54,306 bases of DNA, taken from NCBI GenBank assembly GCA_002315375.1, contig DCHR01000035.1, forward strand, positions 1 to 54,306, written 5' to 3'. Positions 42,193-51,225 of this stretch are shown piece by piece. A model generated the notes under the pieces. That model ran no database searches. It worked only from the letters and a program-made list of their open reading frames with translations, and had not been told where the DNA came from. How positions within the stretch are numbered: the first letter of the stretch is position 1; every line of letters starts with the position of its first letter. Position numbers and translations under genes: made by a program. The stretch comes from Treponema sp. UBA1747 (lineage in GTDB: Bacteria; Spirochaetota; Spirochaetia; Treponematales; Treponemataceae).

Positions 42193-43368
42193 ATGGAAAA
42201 GTTGATTGTTGCAGGGGCCTGCAGTGTGTATGACCTGACAGGTTTGAAAAAAGCTTTTGAAAAATCGGGTTATGAAGTTTCTTTTGTGGATGCACCTTTT
42301 ATGGCGGATATAAAAATCCATGATTTCCCTGAAACAGAAGAAATTGTTTATACGGCACGGCTTCCCGAAAACTGTATAACTGTTCCTTTGACTGAATTCT
42401 GGATTTCTTATTGTATAAAAAATAAATGCGGTTTGATTTCTAGGAGAGCTCTGGAAGCTTCACGGTCCAAAAGGTTTCTTTATGATCTGATGAAAGAAAA
42501 AAACTTTGATTATCCGGAGATTTATGAAACCTTCCAGGCTGCAGAGAAAGCTCTGGACGATGGCAACCGGATTATTGTAAAACCGGAAGGATTGCATTCC
42601 GGCTATGGAATTGAAGTTCTTGGGTCAGACCGTCGCAGCTTCCTTGCAAAATATATTGAGCAGGCAGGAAATATAAAAAATCGAACCCTTCGCCTTATGG
42701 AAATTGAAAACAAGGGAGTTATGATTACGGAAGCAGTGGAAGGGACTGAATATAGTGCAGACTGTTTTTTCAATAAAGGGAGAATTTCAATAGTCCGTAT
42801 TGCCCGGAAAATCATTACCGTAATAAACGACAAGCCTTGTGCCGCAGCATATATACTTCTGAAAGAAACAGATGAGGAATACGTAAAATATTCTGATTTC
42901 CTTGAAAAATGGACCGGAATGCTTTTTGACCGGGAAGATATTTCCTTTGCCCAGTTTGATTTTATTGCTTCTGAAAACGGAAGAGTTGTCCCTGTGGATT
43001 TTGCAAGCCGGGTAGGAGGCGGAATAGCTGATCTTCTGATTCAGAGCGGAGAAAATGTTTATGCTTCTGCTGTGGCAGGTGAAAAGGTTTTTCTGAAGGA
43101 AGAGAATGAAAAACCGGATCAGGGAAATCTGATCCAGCTCCATTATCTTCCGGTTGTTTCCGGATACATAAAAAATGATGATTATCCGCTTTTCCCGGGG
43201 GTGACACATATTTTCAAAAGGAAAGGGGATTATGTTATTTCGAATCCTTCGAGCGTTGGAAGCCGTATAGCTCTTACTGTGGTTCAATATGAATCAATTC
43301 ATAAGACAGAAAATCAGCTGATTGATGACCTGCTTTTAGGAACGGATTATATTTCGACTGAAAAATAA
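42193..43368 (+). CDS. ATP-grasp family ligase of unknown substrate
   Basis: A 391-residue enzyme of the ATP-grasp superfamily, which activates a carboxylate with ATP and joins it to an amine or similar nucleophile. The N-terminal preATP fold starts MEKLIVAGACSVYDL. The ATP-binding lysine loop is RIIVKPEGLHSGYGIEVL, then TEAVEGTEYSADCFF, and the metal-binding acidic core is in FAQFDFIASENGRVVPVDFA followed by SRVGGG. It is like peptide or amino acid ligases of the BL00235/PylC-like type, but no other pylBCD genes are nearby. There is no good Shine-Dalgarno. It is led by the attenuator-like module. No neighbour suggests its substrate. Confidence 0.75.
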   Translation: MEKLIVAGACSVYDLTGLKKAFEKSGYEVSFVDAPFMADIKIHDFPETEEIVYTARLPENCITVPLTEFWISYCIKNKCGLISRRALEASRSKRFLYDLMKEKNFDYPEIYETFQAAEKALDDGNRIIVKPEGLHSGYGIEVLGSDRRSFLAKYIEQAGNIKNRTLRLMEIENKGVMITEAVEGTEYSADCFFNKGRISIVRIARKIITVINDKPCAAAYILLKETDEEYVKYSDFLEKWTGMLFDREDISFAQFDFIASENGRVVPVDFASRVGGGIADLLIQSGENVYASAVAGEKVFLKEENEKPDQGNLIQLHYLPVVSGYIKNDDYPLFPGVTHIFKRKGDYVISNPSSVGSRIALTVVQYESIHKTENQLIDDLLLGTDYISTEK

Positions 43369-43393
43369 ATCTCTAAAAACTCCACTTTTTTAC

Positions 43394-43422
43394 TTAACAA
43401 TTTTATATTTCTGAAATATAAT
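43394..43422 (+). promoter_or_regulatory. Sigma-70 promoter of the histidine kinase gene
   Basis: TTAACA (43394-43399), 17 bp, TATAAT (43417-43422). The expected start is near 43429, 17 nt before the ATG. The kinase is therefore transcribed separately from the ATP-grasp gene. Confidence 0.72.
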
Positions 43423-43445
43423 TAACACAAGTAAAAAAGATAAAG

Positions 43446-46400
43446 ATGATAGAACCAAACGAAAAACGAACAGCGTACATTCTGGATTTACTCGTAAAAG
43501 AAAATTACAACTATGTTTGGGTTGCAGACCTGAAAACATTCCACTATGAAATGCATACCAATGAGAATTCCAGTCCTCTTGATTTGCCGGAAAGCGGAAA
43601 TGCTCTTGAATATCTCAAACTGATTAAAGAAACTTATGTTGATTCAAAAGAGCACAGAATTTTCAAAAAATATTTTTCTGCCCGAAAGCTTCAGAAAGAG
43701 CTTAAGAAGAATAACGAAATAGAACTGGAATTTCCTTTCTCTGTTGGATTGAGTTATATCAAAATTTTCCGTTATCCGGAAAACCCTTCTGAACTAATTG
43801 TATGTTCCCGTATTCTTGAAACAGGAGAAACACAATTATCTGATACCGAAATCAAAGCAAATGACCGGGAAGCTCTTATTGTTATTACCCTGGATGCAAG
43901 AAAACAGTTTGCCATAAAAAATATAAATGAAAATGTAGCAAAGATTTTTAATATCTCTCTTCTGAAAGCTTTTAAAAATCTTAAGCATGATGTTTTTGCA
44001 GGTTATTATCCGGAAGACCGGATTATTGCGGAAAAACTTTTCCTGGATAATGCAAGGGACGGAAGTGAATTCCAGGGGGATTTCCGAGTAGGTAAGGCTC
44101 CGGGTTATTATCAGCTGGTTCACCTTAATGCGACTGTAAAAAAATACGGATTATCTTACATTTACTACGTAACAATAACTGCTTTGACAAAACCTCAGGT
44201 TGCCGGGTTGTCTGACTTGAATGCAGAAGATAATCCCAGAAAAAAAGTTCACTCATTTGATATAGATCTGCTGACCGGTACCGCCCATCTGGGTATGGAA
44301 ATGCGGAAGTACTATAATGTGGAGCCGGTAATTCATAATTTCCCAGAACCGTTTTTCAAAAAAGGTTTAATTCATCCTGAAGACGAAAATCGTTTTAAGA
44401 ACGGAATCCAGGAAATCAAAAAAGGTTCTGTTTTTGAAGAATTAGATGTTCGCGTTCATAATCTGAGTGACGGTTCTTATGTCTGGCGAAGCATCAGTCT
44501 GAACACAATTTTTGATGATAAAGGAAATCCTGTTCGTGCTCTGGGTTATTCCGAAGACATCAGTTTTTATAAAGACCAGGAAGCCAGATTTCATGATGTT
44601 CTTGAAATGTGCGGATTCACCACCTGGGATTATAACCTGGAAACAAAATCAGTTTCCGACACAGGGCGCCTGAAAAGACTTTTCGGTTTTTCTGATGAAC
44701 ATCTTTCCAGTATTCCTGAAAGTGTAATTGCGTCTGGTGCAATTCACAGGGATGATATTGAAGCGTTGCGAAATCTTCACCGGAAACTTTCGGATGGTGC
44801 AATGTCTGTGGAGTGTGAATTCCGCGGCCGAAATATTACGGGAGGAAATTTCAACTGGTATAAACTCCGCTACACTGTAGTTAATGATAAAAACGGAAAT
44901 CCTCAATACGCTGTGGGAAGTGCCAGTGATATTAATGAACAGAAAGTAGCTGAGTTAAGCTATGAATATGAAGCAAAGACTCTGTATGAAATGCAGGGGG
45001 ATACTCTTGCCGAAAAATGCTGTATCAATGCTACAACAGATGAAGTAAAGTCTTACTTCACAAAATCAGATTTCAATAAATCTTATTCGACCAATTACAC
45101 AGAGTTTTTGAAGCAGATGATGTCTTTCTGTGTGAATGAGGATACAGCGAGACTTGTATGGAGAAAACTGAATCCTGAAAATCTTTTGACTTCATTCTCT
45201 CAGGGAAACAAAACATTTTCTTTTGTTCACCGCCGGCAGATTCAGAATTCAAACCTGCAGTGGGTTTCTTCAAAAGTAAATATGTATCAGGATCCAAAGA
45301 CCGGAGAAATTATCTGCTTTATTTATACTTACGATATCAACCGGAAAAAGTTGAGTCAGGAAGCGCTGGAACTTATTGGAACAGCGGACTTTGACCTGGT
45401 CGGAATTATTGATGTAATTGGCGGCGGCGCATTTATTCTTCACGACAATGATATTATGTCCCGCGTTCCTAACTGGGACTGCGGCGATTATGATTCATAT
45501 TTTGAACAGTACGCTGACCGTATGAGAGAGTATCTTGATTCTGAAGAAGATTATGTTACTTTGCATGACAAGGTAAAAATCGCAGCTCTGGTAAAGGAAC
45601 TGTCAGTTAATTCAAGTTATGAAATAATCGTAAAGCATCATAAAAATCCGCGGAAGGAAACTGTTGTTTTCCGAACGACTTTCCGTTATCTTGATTCAGA
45701 ACAGTCTTCAATTCTTCTTTGTATGTCTGATATTACATCGGCTCTGGCTGATGAACGGGAACGGGAAAAGGTTTTGAAGGAAGCCCTTGAACAGGCAAAT
45801 ATCGCATCTCATGCCAAGACCGACTTCCTGGCCCGTATGAGTCATGACATTCGAACTCCGTTGAATGGAATCATGGGAATGACCCAGCTGGCAATGGATG
45901 AAACAGACGTGGATTTGATTCATGAATATCTGGAAAAAATTGATACCTCCAGTCATTTCCTTCTGGGATTGCTGAACGATATTCTGGATATGAGCAGAAT
46001 CGAACAGGGCGTAATCAACCTGGAAAGCGATGTTTACAGCCTTTCGGAATTTAAGTCCAGTCTGGATTCAATTATTGTTCCGCTGTGCAAAAACAAAGAT
46101 ATCCGGCTTAATGTGAATATTACAGAGAACCAGTCGTTTATTACTGACAAACAGAAATTCAATCAGATTTTCTTTAATCTGCTTTCCAATTCAGTTAAGT
46201 TTACTGAAGTTGGCGGTGTGATTGATGTCAGCGTTGAAAACCAGAAAGTCGAAAACCAGTGCTTTGAAGCAGATTTTATTGTTCGTGATTACGGATGCGG
46301 AATGACTGAAGAATTCCAGAAAAAAATGTTTGAGGCATTCAGTCAGGAAAGAAACAGCATGACCAATATGAATCAGGGAAGCGGACTCGGGCTAGCAATT

Positions 46401-46520
46401 GTAAAAAACCTGGTTGAAAAAATGGGTGGAACTATCGACGTCTGGAGTTCAACTGCCGCAGAAAACCACGGAACTAAAACAACGGTTCACATGGTTCTTC
46501 CTATTTCAAGCGAAAAATAA
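43446..46520 (+). CDS. Cytosolic multi-PAS histidine kinase
   Basis: A 1024-residue protein without signal peptide or membrane helix. At least four PAS-like sensor modules occupy residues 1-770; two have clear PAC ends (GNPVRALGYSEDIS near 360; GNPQYAVGSASDIN near 485). The kinase core has the H-box AKTDFLARMSHDIRTPLNG (His800), N-box NLLSNSVKF (about 910), and G-boxes DYGCGMT and GSGLGLAIVKN. There is no receiver domain at the C-terminus and no response regulator gene adjacent, so its partner is elsewhere. PAS domains may bind cofactors, but no ligand residues can be named from sequence. It overlaps the convergent dacA by 20 bp. Confidence 0.92.
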   Translation: MIEPNEKRTAYILDLLVKENYNYVWVADLKTFHYEMHTNENSSPLDLPESGNALEYLKLIKETYVDSKEHRIFKKYFSARKLQKELKKNNEIELEFPFSVGLSYIKIFRYPENPSELIVCSRILETGETQLSDTEIKANDREALIVITLDARKQFAIKNINENVAKIFNISLLKAFKNLKHDVFAGYYPEDRIIAEKLFLDNARDGSEFQGDFRVGKAPGYYQLVHLNATVKKYGLSYIYYVTITALTKPQVAGLSDLNAEDNPRKKVHSFDIDLLTGTAHLGMEMRKYYNVEPVIHNFPEPFFKKGLIHPEDENRFKNGIQEIKKGSVFEELDVRVHNLSDGSYVWRSISLNTIFDDKGNPVRALGYSEDISFYKDQEARFHDVLEMCGFTTWDYNLETKSVSDTGRLKRLFGFSDEHLSSIPESVIASGAIHRDDIEALRNLHRKLSDGAMSVECEFRGRNITGGNFNWYKLRYTVVNDKNGNPQYAVGSASDINEQKVAELSYEYEAKTLYEMQGDTLAEKCCINATTDEVKSYFTKSDFNKSYSTNYTEFLKQMMSFCVNEDTARLVWRKLNPENLLTSFSQGNKTFSFVHRRQIQNSNLQWVSSKVNMYQDPKTGEIICFIYTYDINRKKLSQEALELIGTADFDLVGIIDVIGGGAFILHDNDIMSRVPNWDCGDYDSYFEQYADRMREYLDSEEDYVTLHDKVKIAALVKELSVNSSYEIIVKHHKNPRKETVVFRTTFRYLDSEQSSILLCMSDITSALADEREREKVLKEALEQANIASHAKTDFLARMSHDIRTPLNGIMGMTQLAMDETDVDLIHEYLEKIDTSSHFLLGLLNDILDMSRIEQGVINLESDVYSLSEFKSSLDSIIVPLCKNKDIRLNVNITENQSFITDKQKFNQIFFNLLSNSVKFTEVGGVIDVSVENQKVENQCFEADFIVRDYGCGMTEEFQKKMFEAFSQERNSMTNMNQGSGLGLAIVKNLVEKMGGTIDVWSSTAAENHGTKTTVHMVLPISSEK

Positions 46521-47904
46521 TTGAATCGGCAAGTCTTGTCAGAATACCCGCTTTCTGAACATTCCGGTCAGCTACCAGAGGTACTGTATCCAGAACATAA
46601 TCTTCCAGAATAAATTCTATTTTTCCGAATTCGGTACCGGCAATTATTTCGCCTGGAAGATAATCCGGTATAGTGGTGATTACTTTTACCTGCCGGGCAG
46701 ATTCTTCGGCAGAGGTTCCAAAAATAAAAGGCACTGTAACTGATTTCGGATTAAAGGCCGGAACGAGATTTACTCCGATTTCTTTTCCACCTTTTGACCT
46801 TAAGAAATAAGGTTTGACCCGGGACATGTCTTTGTAATCTGAAAAAGATCTGAAAGCCCATTCCATGAGGGTAGTGCCGTCCCGTTTGCGCCATTCATTT
46901 CCTTCCCTGGGATTTGCGCCTGGACCTTTCATGGTGACTGAAAGGAAGCGGGTTCCGTTGCGGCGTGCAGTAAGTGCCAGGTTATAACCGCTTTCATCAA
47001 TGTAGCCGGTTTTCAAACCGTCGCAGCCATCCATTAATCCAAGAAGAGGATTTGTATTTCTCTGGGTGATTGTCATTGTAATGGTTTCAGGTAAGCCCTG
47101 TGAAAAATCCTGAGGGCGGACTGAATATCCGTTTGTCAGGTTTTCCTGTTTCGGATATGAAAAGTTCTGGAGACCATGAAATTTTTCAAGGCTTTCCGGA
47201 TGCTGGTTTATATAAACCGTAGAAAAAGCAGCCATTTCACGGGCGGTGGTCTGATTCAATTCGGAATATCCCGAGCTTTCAACAAAATGTGTGTTCTGTA
47301 ATCCGTAGGTTTCAGGAATTCTGTTCATTGCAGAAACAAAATCTTCCATGTTTCCAAAAAGTGTGTAGGCCAGTGCGTAGGCAGCATCATTTCCTGAAGC
47401 TACAGAAAGTCCTGCCAGTAATTCAGAAACTGTCAGCTGCTGGTTTTTTCCGAGAAACATGAGGGAAGAATGTGGCGGCATATTACAGGCCCATGATTCT
47501 TCAGGCGGAATAATTACGGTGTCATAACTGAGGCTCCCTTGAGAAATTGCGTCATCAACCACGTACATGGAAAAAAGTTTTGTCATTGATGCGGGAGGAA
47601 TAATTTCATCGGCATTTTTTTCGTAGAGAATATTTCCGTTTGAAGTATCCACAAGAATAGCGCTTTCAGAACCCAGTTCAAGATTTGTCTTTGTCAGAGA
47701 ATATGGAAGCGGTTTCAGAATCTGATTGCGTGCTGAATAACGGGCTTCGAGAAAATCGTTGAGTTCAGATTTCTGAACTTCAGAAAGAGGAACAGCTTCG
47801 TCGCATTTTGAAATCTGAAGAGCTCTTGCCAGAAAGAAAAATCCTGAACTCAAAATGATAAGTGCCGGTACACATATCAGCGTGATTTTTATATTACGTT
47901 TCAT
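46501..47904 (-). CDS. dacA: D-alanyl-D-alanine carboxypeptidase (PBP5/6 type)
   Basis: A 467-residue serine DD-peptidase trimming terminal D-Ala of peptidoglycan stems. It has an N-terminal hydrophobic segment (ITLICVPALIILSSGFFFLA), SMTK at 106-109, SGN in SVASGNDAAYALAY, and KTG in DGLKTGYIDESGYNL. The C-terminal PBP5 beta-domain ends in a short amphipathic segment (LTRLADSIIFRLK) that could bind the membrane. It lies 32 bp after aroC, likely in the same transcript. The ATG has no Shine-Dalgarno. Confidence 0.94.
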   Translation of the reverse strand: MKRNIKITLICVPALIILSSGFFFLARALQISKCDEAVPLSEVQKSELNDFLEARYSARNQILKPLPYSLTKTNLELGSESAILVDTSNGNILYEKNADEIIPPASMTKLFSMYVVDDAISQGSLSYDTVIIPPEESWACNMPPHSSLMFLGKNQQLTVSELLAGLSVASGNDAAYALAYTLFGNMEDFVSAMNRIPETYGLQNTHFVESSGYSELNQTTAREMAAFSTVYINQHPESLEKFHGLQNFSYPKQENLTNGYSVRPQDFSQGLPETITMTITQRNTNPLLGLMDGCDGLKTGYIDESGYNLALTARRNGTRFLSVTMKGPGANPREGNEWRKRDGTTLMEWAFRSFSDYKDMSRVKPYFLRSKGGKEIGVNLVPAFNPKSVTVPFIFGTSAEESARQVKVITTIPDYLPGEIIAGTEFGKIEFILEDYVLDTVPLVADRNVQKAGILTRLADSIIFRLK

Positions 47905-47936
47905 ATAATTGAAGATTCTGAAATGTTTGTCCTGAA

Positions 47937-49022
47937 TTAACTTAAAATGGCATCTGCCAGAACAATAGCTGCCATTGCTTCAACAACAGGAACAATACGC
48001 GGAGCAAGACAAACGTCATGGCGGCCTTTTATTTCCAGGTCTACATTTTCATAACCTTTATCTGTTTTCATTACTGTTTCCTGTTTCTGGTAAATGCTTG
48101 GGACAGGTTTTACTGCAAGCCGGAAAATTATGTCGTTCCCGTTGGAGATTCCCCCGAGAATACCGCCCGCATTATTTGTAACGAATTCAACTCCGTATCC
48201 GTTGTCGCTGGCACGCATCGGGTCATTGTTCATGCTTCCTGTCATGTCTGCTGCATCAAATCCGCTTCCGAATTCAATTCCTTTTACAGCGCCGATTGAA
48301 AGCATTGCGTGAGCCAGCATGGCATCCAGTTTGTCAAAAACAGGATCTCCGAGTCCGGCAGGAACTCCGCTTACAACACATTCAATAATGGCGCCGGCTG
48401 AGTCTCCCTGCTTTCTAATTTCTTCAATGCGTTCCTGCATGGCTTTTGCAGCTTCATTGTCAGGCGCACGGAGAGGATTCTGTTCGATTTCATCCAGGTT
48501 GCGTTTTGTGGCTGAAATGCCGGCAGCCTTGATTGTGTAAGCAGTTATTTTGATTCCGGCATTTTCTGTAATAACCTGGGCAATTGCACCTGCAGCAACA
48601 CGGGCTGCTGTTTCGCGTCCTGAGGAACGTCCGCCACCACGGAAATCGCGGAAATCGAATTTCTGGTCGAAGGTATAATCTGCATGGCCCGGACGGTAAG
48701 TAAATTCCAGGTTTCCGTAATCCTTTGAATGCTGTGAGGTGTTTCGGATCATCATGGCAATCGGTGTGCCAAGAGAAAGTCCGTCTTTTACTCCGGAAAG
48801 AATTTCAACCTGGTCAGCTTCTTTGCGTTCTGTAACACAGGCATTCCCTTTTTCTCCCTGGTTGTGATTTCCCGGACGTCGTCTGTCCAGTGCTGCCTGG
48901 ATTTTTTCGATATCAATGTTCAGTTTTGAAGGACAGCCGTCAACAATACAGCCAAGTGCGTTACCATGGCTTTCGCCGAAAGTAGTAACAGTGAAGTTAG
49001 TTCCGAAAGTATTTTTGCTCAT
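47937..49022 (-). CDS. aroC: Chorismate synthase
   Basis: A 361-residue FMN-dependent enzyme for the last step of the shikimate pathway. It makes chorismate, the precursor of prephenate, which is the substrate of the fusion enzyme at 11465-13105. Signatures: TTFGESHGNALGCIVDGCPS, RPGHADYTFDQKF with the FRGGGRSSGRETAARVAAGA loop, and NAGGILGGISNGNDIIFRLA. Length is normal. No Shine-Dalgarno was seen; ATTAAAATAAAT precedes the start, as it does the next upstream gene. dacA follows 32 bp on. Confidence 0.98.
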   Translation of the reverse strand: MSKNTFGTNFTVTTFGESHGNALGCIVDGCPSKLNIDIEKIQAALDRRRPGNHNQGEKGNACVTERKEADQVEILSGVKDGLSLGTPIAMMIRNTSQHSKDYGNLEFTYRPGHADYTFDQKFDFRDFRGGGRSSGRETAARVAAGAIAQVITENAGIKITAYTIKAAGISATKRNLDEIEQNPLRAPDNEAAKAMQERIEEIRKQGDSAGAIIECVVSGVPAGLGDPVFDKLDAMLAHAMLSIGAVKGIEFGSGFDAADMTGSMNNDPMRASDNGYGVEFVTNNAGGILGGISNGNDIIFRLAVKPVPSIYQKQETVMKTDKGYENVDLEIKGRHDVCLAPRIVPVVEAMAAIVLADAILS

Positions 49023-49082
49023 AGATTTATTTTAATTGTTTATGTGAAAAATGAAAATAGAGCGGGAAAAGCAGGTTTCAGA

Positions 49083-50147
49083 TTAATTGTCAGAAAAAAT
49101 GGTTTTATTCTTTCCGTTGCGTTTGCCCCAGTAAAGGCGATTGTCTGCCTGATCAATAAGCTCATGGATGGCAAGGTTGCTTTCGGAAAATGAGCAGCCT
49201 GCAGTAACAGTAATGGAAAATTCGATGTTTCTTTCAGGATAGGAAAAAACAAGTTCCTGTATTGAAGTTCGGAGAATATTGATTCGGGAAACAAAGTTTT
49301 CTTTATATTTTCCGTACTGGTCGATGATGAGGAATTCTTCGCCACCCCAGCGACAGACAGAAATAGAATCACTTTCGATTGTTTTCAAAACCTGGGCAAT
49401 GCGAATAAGAACTTCGTCTCCGATGTTGTGTCCGTATGAATCATTGATGATTTTGAAATCGTCGATATCAAGAATACAGATACCAAAATTAACTTTCTGT
49501 TCCAGAAGATTCCTTTTTGCATCATCAAATTTGTCTCTTATGGCATGACGGTTGAAAAGTTGTGTCAGTTCATCAATGTTTGCATCTCTTTTGAGTTTTC
49601 TTACTGACTGTTTGTAGCTTGTTGAGAAAATTGTTGAAAGGTAGATTGCTATGAAAAATATAATTAGTCCATTAACCTGTCTGATTATTTCCAGTTGTTC
49701 AGCAGGCAAAATTTTTATTGGTTCTTCAAAATGAACCCGTAGAGAAATGAGAATATAAAAGAAAATCGAGAAAAAATGAATCAGTTTATAGTGCAGTTTA
49801 TTTGTTTTAAGATCCTGTTCATAAATGTTCAGAAAAGAAACTGTGAAGGTTATGAAGCAGAAATTCTGAAACCCTGCATCCCAGCCAAGGTAAAATGCGG
49901 AAACCGTGACTTGCACCAGAAGCTCAATTACAATAAGGAATGTAATGGAAAAGAAACGGTTCCATGTTTTCTTTTTTAACCATACGATCTGAAGAACCAG
50001 ATAATAGGAAAAGGATATCAGGTTCTGGATTACAAGAAATAAATCTTTGATAAAAAATGCGGATGCAATACAGGTTACCAGGTTTGTCCCCATTATGAGA
50101 AAAAGCAGGTTTGTATAAAGTTTAATATGGGGCGCTTTCTTTTCCAT
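49083..50147 (-). CDS. Membrane-bound diguanylate cyclase
   Basis: A 354-residue protein that should make cyclic di-GMP. The N-terminal 185 residues carry about six hydrophobic helices (an unassigned MASE-like sensor). The GGDEF domain begins at RDANIDELTQLFNRHAIRDK and holds the active-site GGEEF at 268-272. The RxxD inhibitory site that normally precedes it is not present (the segment is SDSISVCRW), so product feedback is unlikely. Cyclic di-GMP controls motility and envelope in spirochaetes. It is read in the same direction as aroC, 60 bp apart, each with an AT-rich leader. Confidence 0.93.
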   Translation of the reverse strand: MEKKAPHIKLYTNLLFLIMGTNLVTCIASAFFIKDLFLVIQNLISFSYYLVLQIVWLKKKTWNRFFSITFLIVIELLVQVTVSAFYLGWDAGFQNFCFITFTVSFLNIYEQDLKTNKLHYKLIHFFSIFFYILISLRVHFEEPIKILPAEQLEIIRQVNGLIIFFIAIYLSTIFSTSYKQSVRKLKRDANIDELTQLFNRHAIRDKFDDAKRNLLEQKVNFGICILDIDDFKIINDSYGHNIGDEVLIRIAQVLKTIESDSISVCRWGGEEFLIIDQYGKYKENFVSRINILRTSIQELVFSYPERNIEFSITVTAGCSFSESNLAIHELIDQADNRLYWGKRNGKNKTIFSDN

Positions 50148-50188
50148 AGTAATTTATTTTAATGTTATTTACTTTTCATAACAAGTTA

Positions 50189-51136
50189 TTATTCAGTACA
50201 GGGGAAAAACTTTGGAAGCGCATTATAGAGAACCGAAAGAACAGTCATGATGTCATGTCCGCTGTTTGGACACAGTTCAAAATAAGAGTTTCCGTCCTTG
50301 AAATTGTCTGCAAAAACAAAAACGTCGTCACGCTTTTTCATTTTATCAATCTGAGGAACAAGAAATGGGGTTGCCATTTCGCTGGCTCCACAGCCACAGT
50401 AAATCATGAAATCATCTTTTGTGAACCCTTGTGAAATAACTTTGTCTGCAAGAATGTCTCCGATGTCTTTGCCTCTGTCATTTGCGGAACTGCCGCCCAT
50501 TCGTCTGGCATCACCACTTACAGGTGCGTAATGTGAAATAAGATCCATGCAGTTTTCAAAGATTGTCCAGGTTGTCATGCTTCCCATGGAGAAACCGCCA
50601 AATGCACGGGCATTTCTGTTCTGTCTGATATGGTATTTTTCTTCGAAGCCCGGCATAAGATCTTCTCTCAATTCTTTATTAAAGAACTGGGCATTGGTGA
50701 AAACATCATTGGAATAAGGTTCCCAGAAAGTAACTGCGCAGAAAATTGTTTTTGATATCTGCTTTTCGTAAATCAGAGTGTCGATTATTTTTTTCAGAAG
50801 GGAATTACAGTTTACTCCGTCAAAAAAGAATTCCGGAGACTGTTCATGCCCGTGCATGAGATACATAACGTTATATTCAGTTTCTGTATCGTTTTCATCG
50901 AAGCCGTAAGGAAGATAAACCAGTGCGGTCTTTCTGTAAATTTTTGAATCGATGGAAGAGGCTCTGTTTGTTACTTCATAAACATAACGGAATACAGTGC
51001 CTTCTTCGGGACTGATCGTATAGCATGAGTCAGGAATTGACTGGAATCTGTTGTCAGGAAAAGAACGTCTTTCGGCAAAAGCAGAAAGGGATATTACAAA
51101 AGTGAAAAGAACTGAAAGTATTATTTTATTTTTCAT
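50189..51136 (-). CDS. Secreted esterase, carbohydrate esterase family 1-like
   Basis: A 315-residue alpha/beta hydrolase with signal peptide MKNKIILSVLFTFVISLSAFA. The catalytic nucleophile is in GGFSMGS, the oxyanion region in VMYLMHGHEQSPEF, and the His in CPNSGHDIMTVLS. The fold matches feruloyl/acetyl esterases of CE1 that remove side groups from plant xylan, and S-formylglutathione hydrolase-like relatives. A treponeme feeding on plant fibre would fit. The start has TATACT within 10 nt and no Shine-Dalgarno. It is divergent from the methyltransferase gene, with an 89-bp shared region. Confidence 0.82.
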   Translation of the reverse strand: MKNKIILSVLFTFVISLSAFAERRSFPDNRFQSIPDSCYTISPEEGTVFRYVYEVTNRASSIDSKIYRKTALVYLPYGFDENDTETEYNVMYLMHGHEQSPEFFFDGVNCNSLLKKIIDTLIYEKQISKTIFCAVTFWEPYSNDVFTNAQFFNKELREDLMPGFEEKYHIRQNRNARAFGGFSMGSMTTWTIFENCMDLISHYAPVSGDARRMGGSSANDRGKDIGDILADKVISQGFTKDDFMIYCGCGASEMATPFLVPQIDKMKKRDDVFVFADNFKDGNSYFELCPNSGHDIMTVLSVLYNALPKFFPCTE

Positions 51137-51225
51137 AGTTTCAGTATAATGGCACGAGAAGAAGGATAGAAGTTTATTTCATCCGTGATATTCCGTAAAA
51201 TTTATTTTTTCTTTATCATAAAAAT

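Noticed and set aside
42193..43368. Identification as PylC (pyrrolysine biosynthesis)
   Set aside because: Only the general ATP-grasp fold fits; no pylB, pylD, pylS or tRNA-Pyl-like gene was seen nearby.
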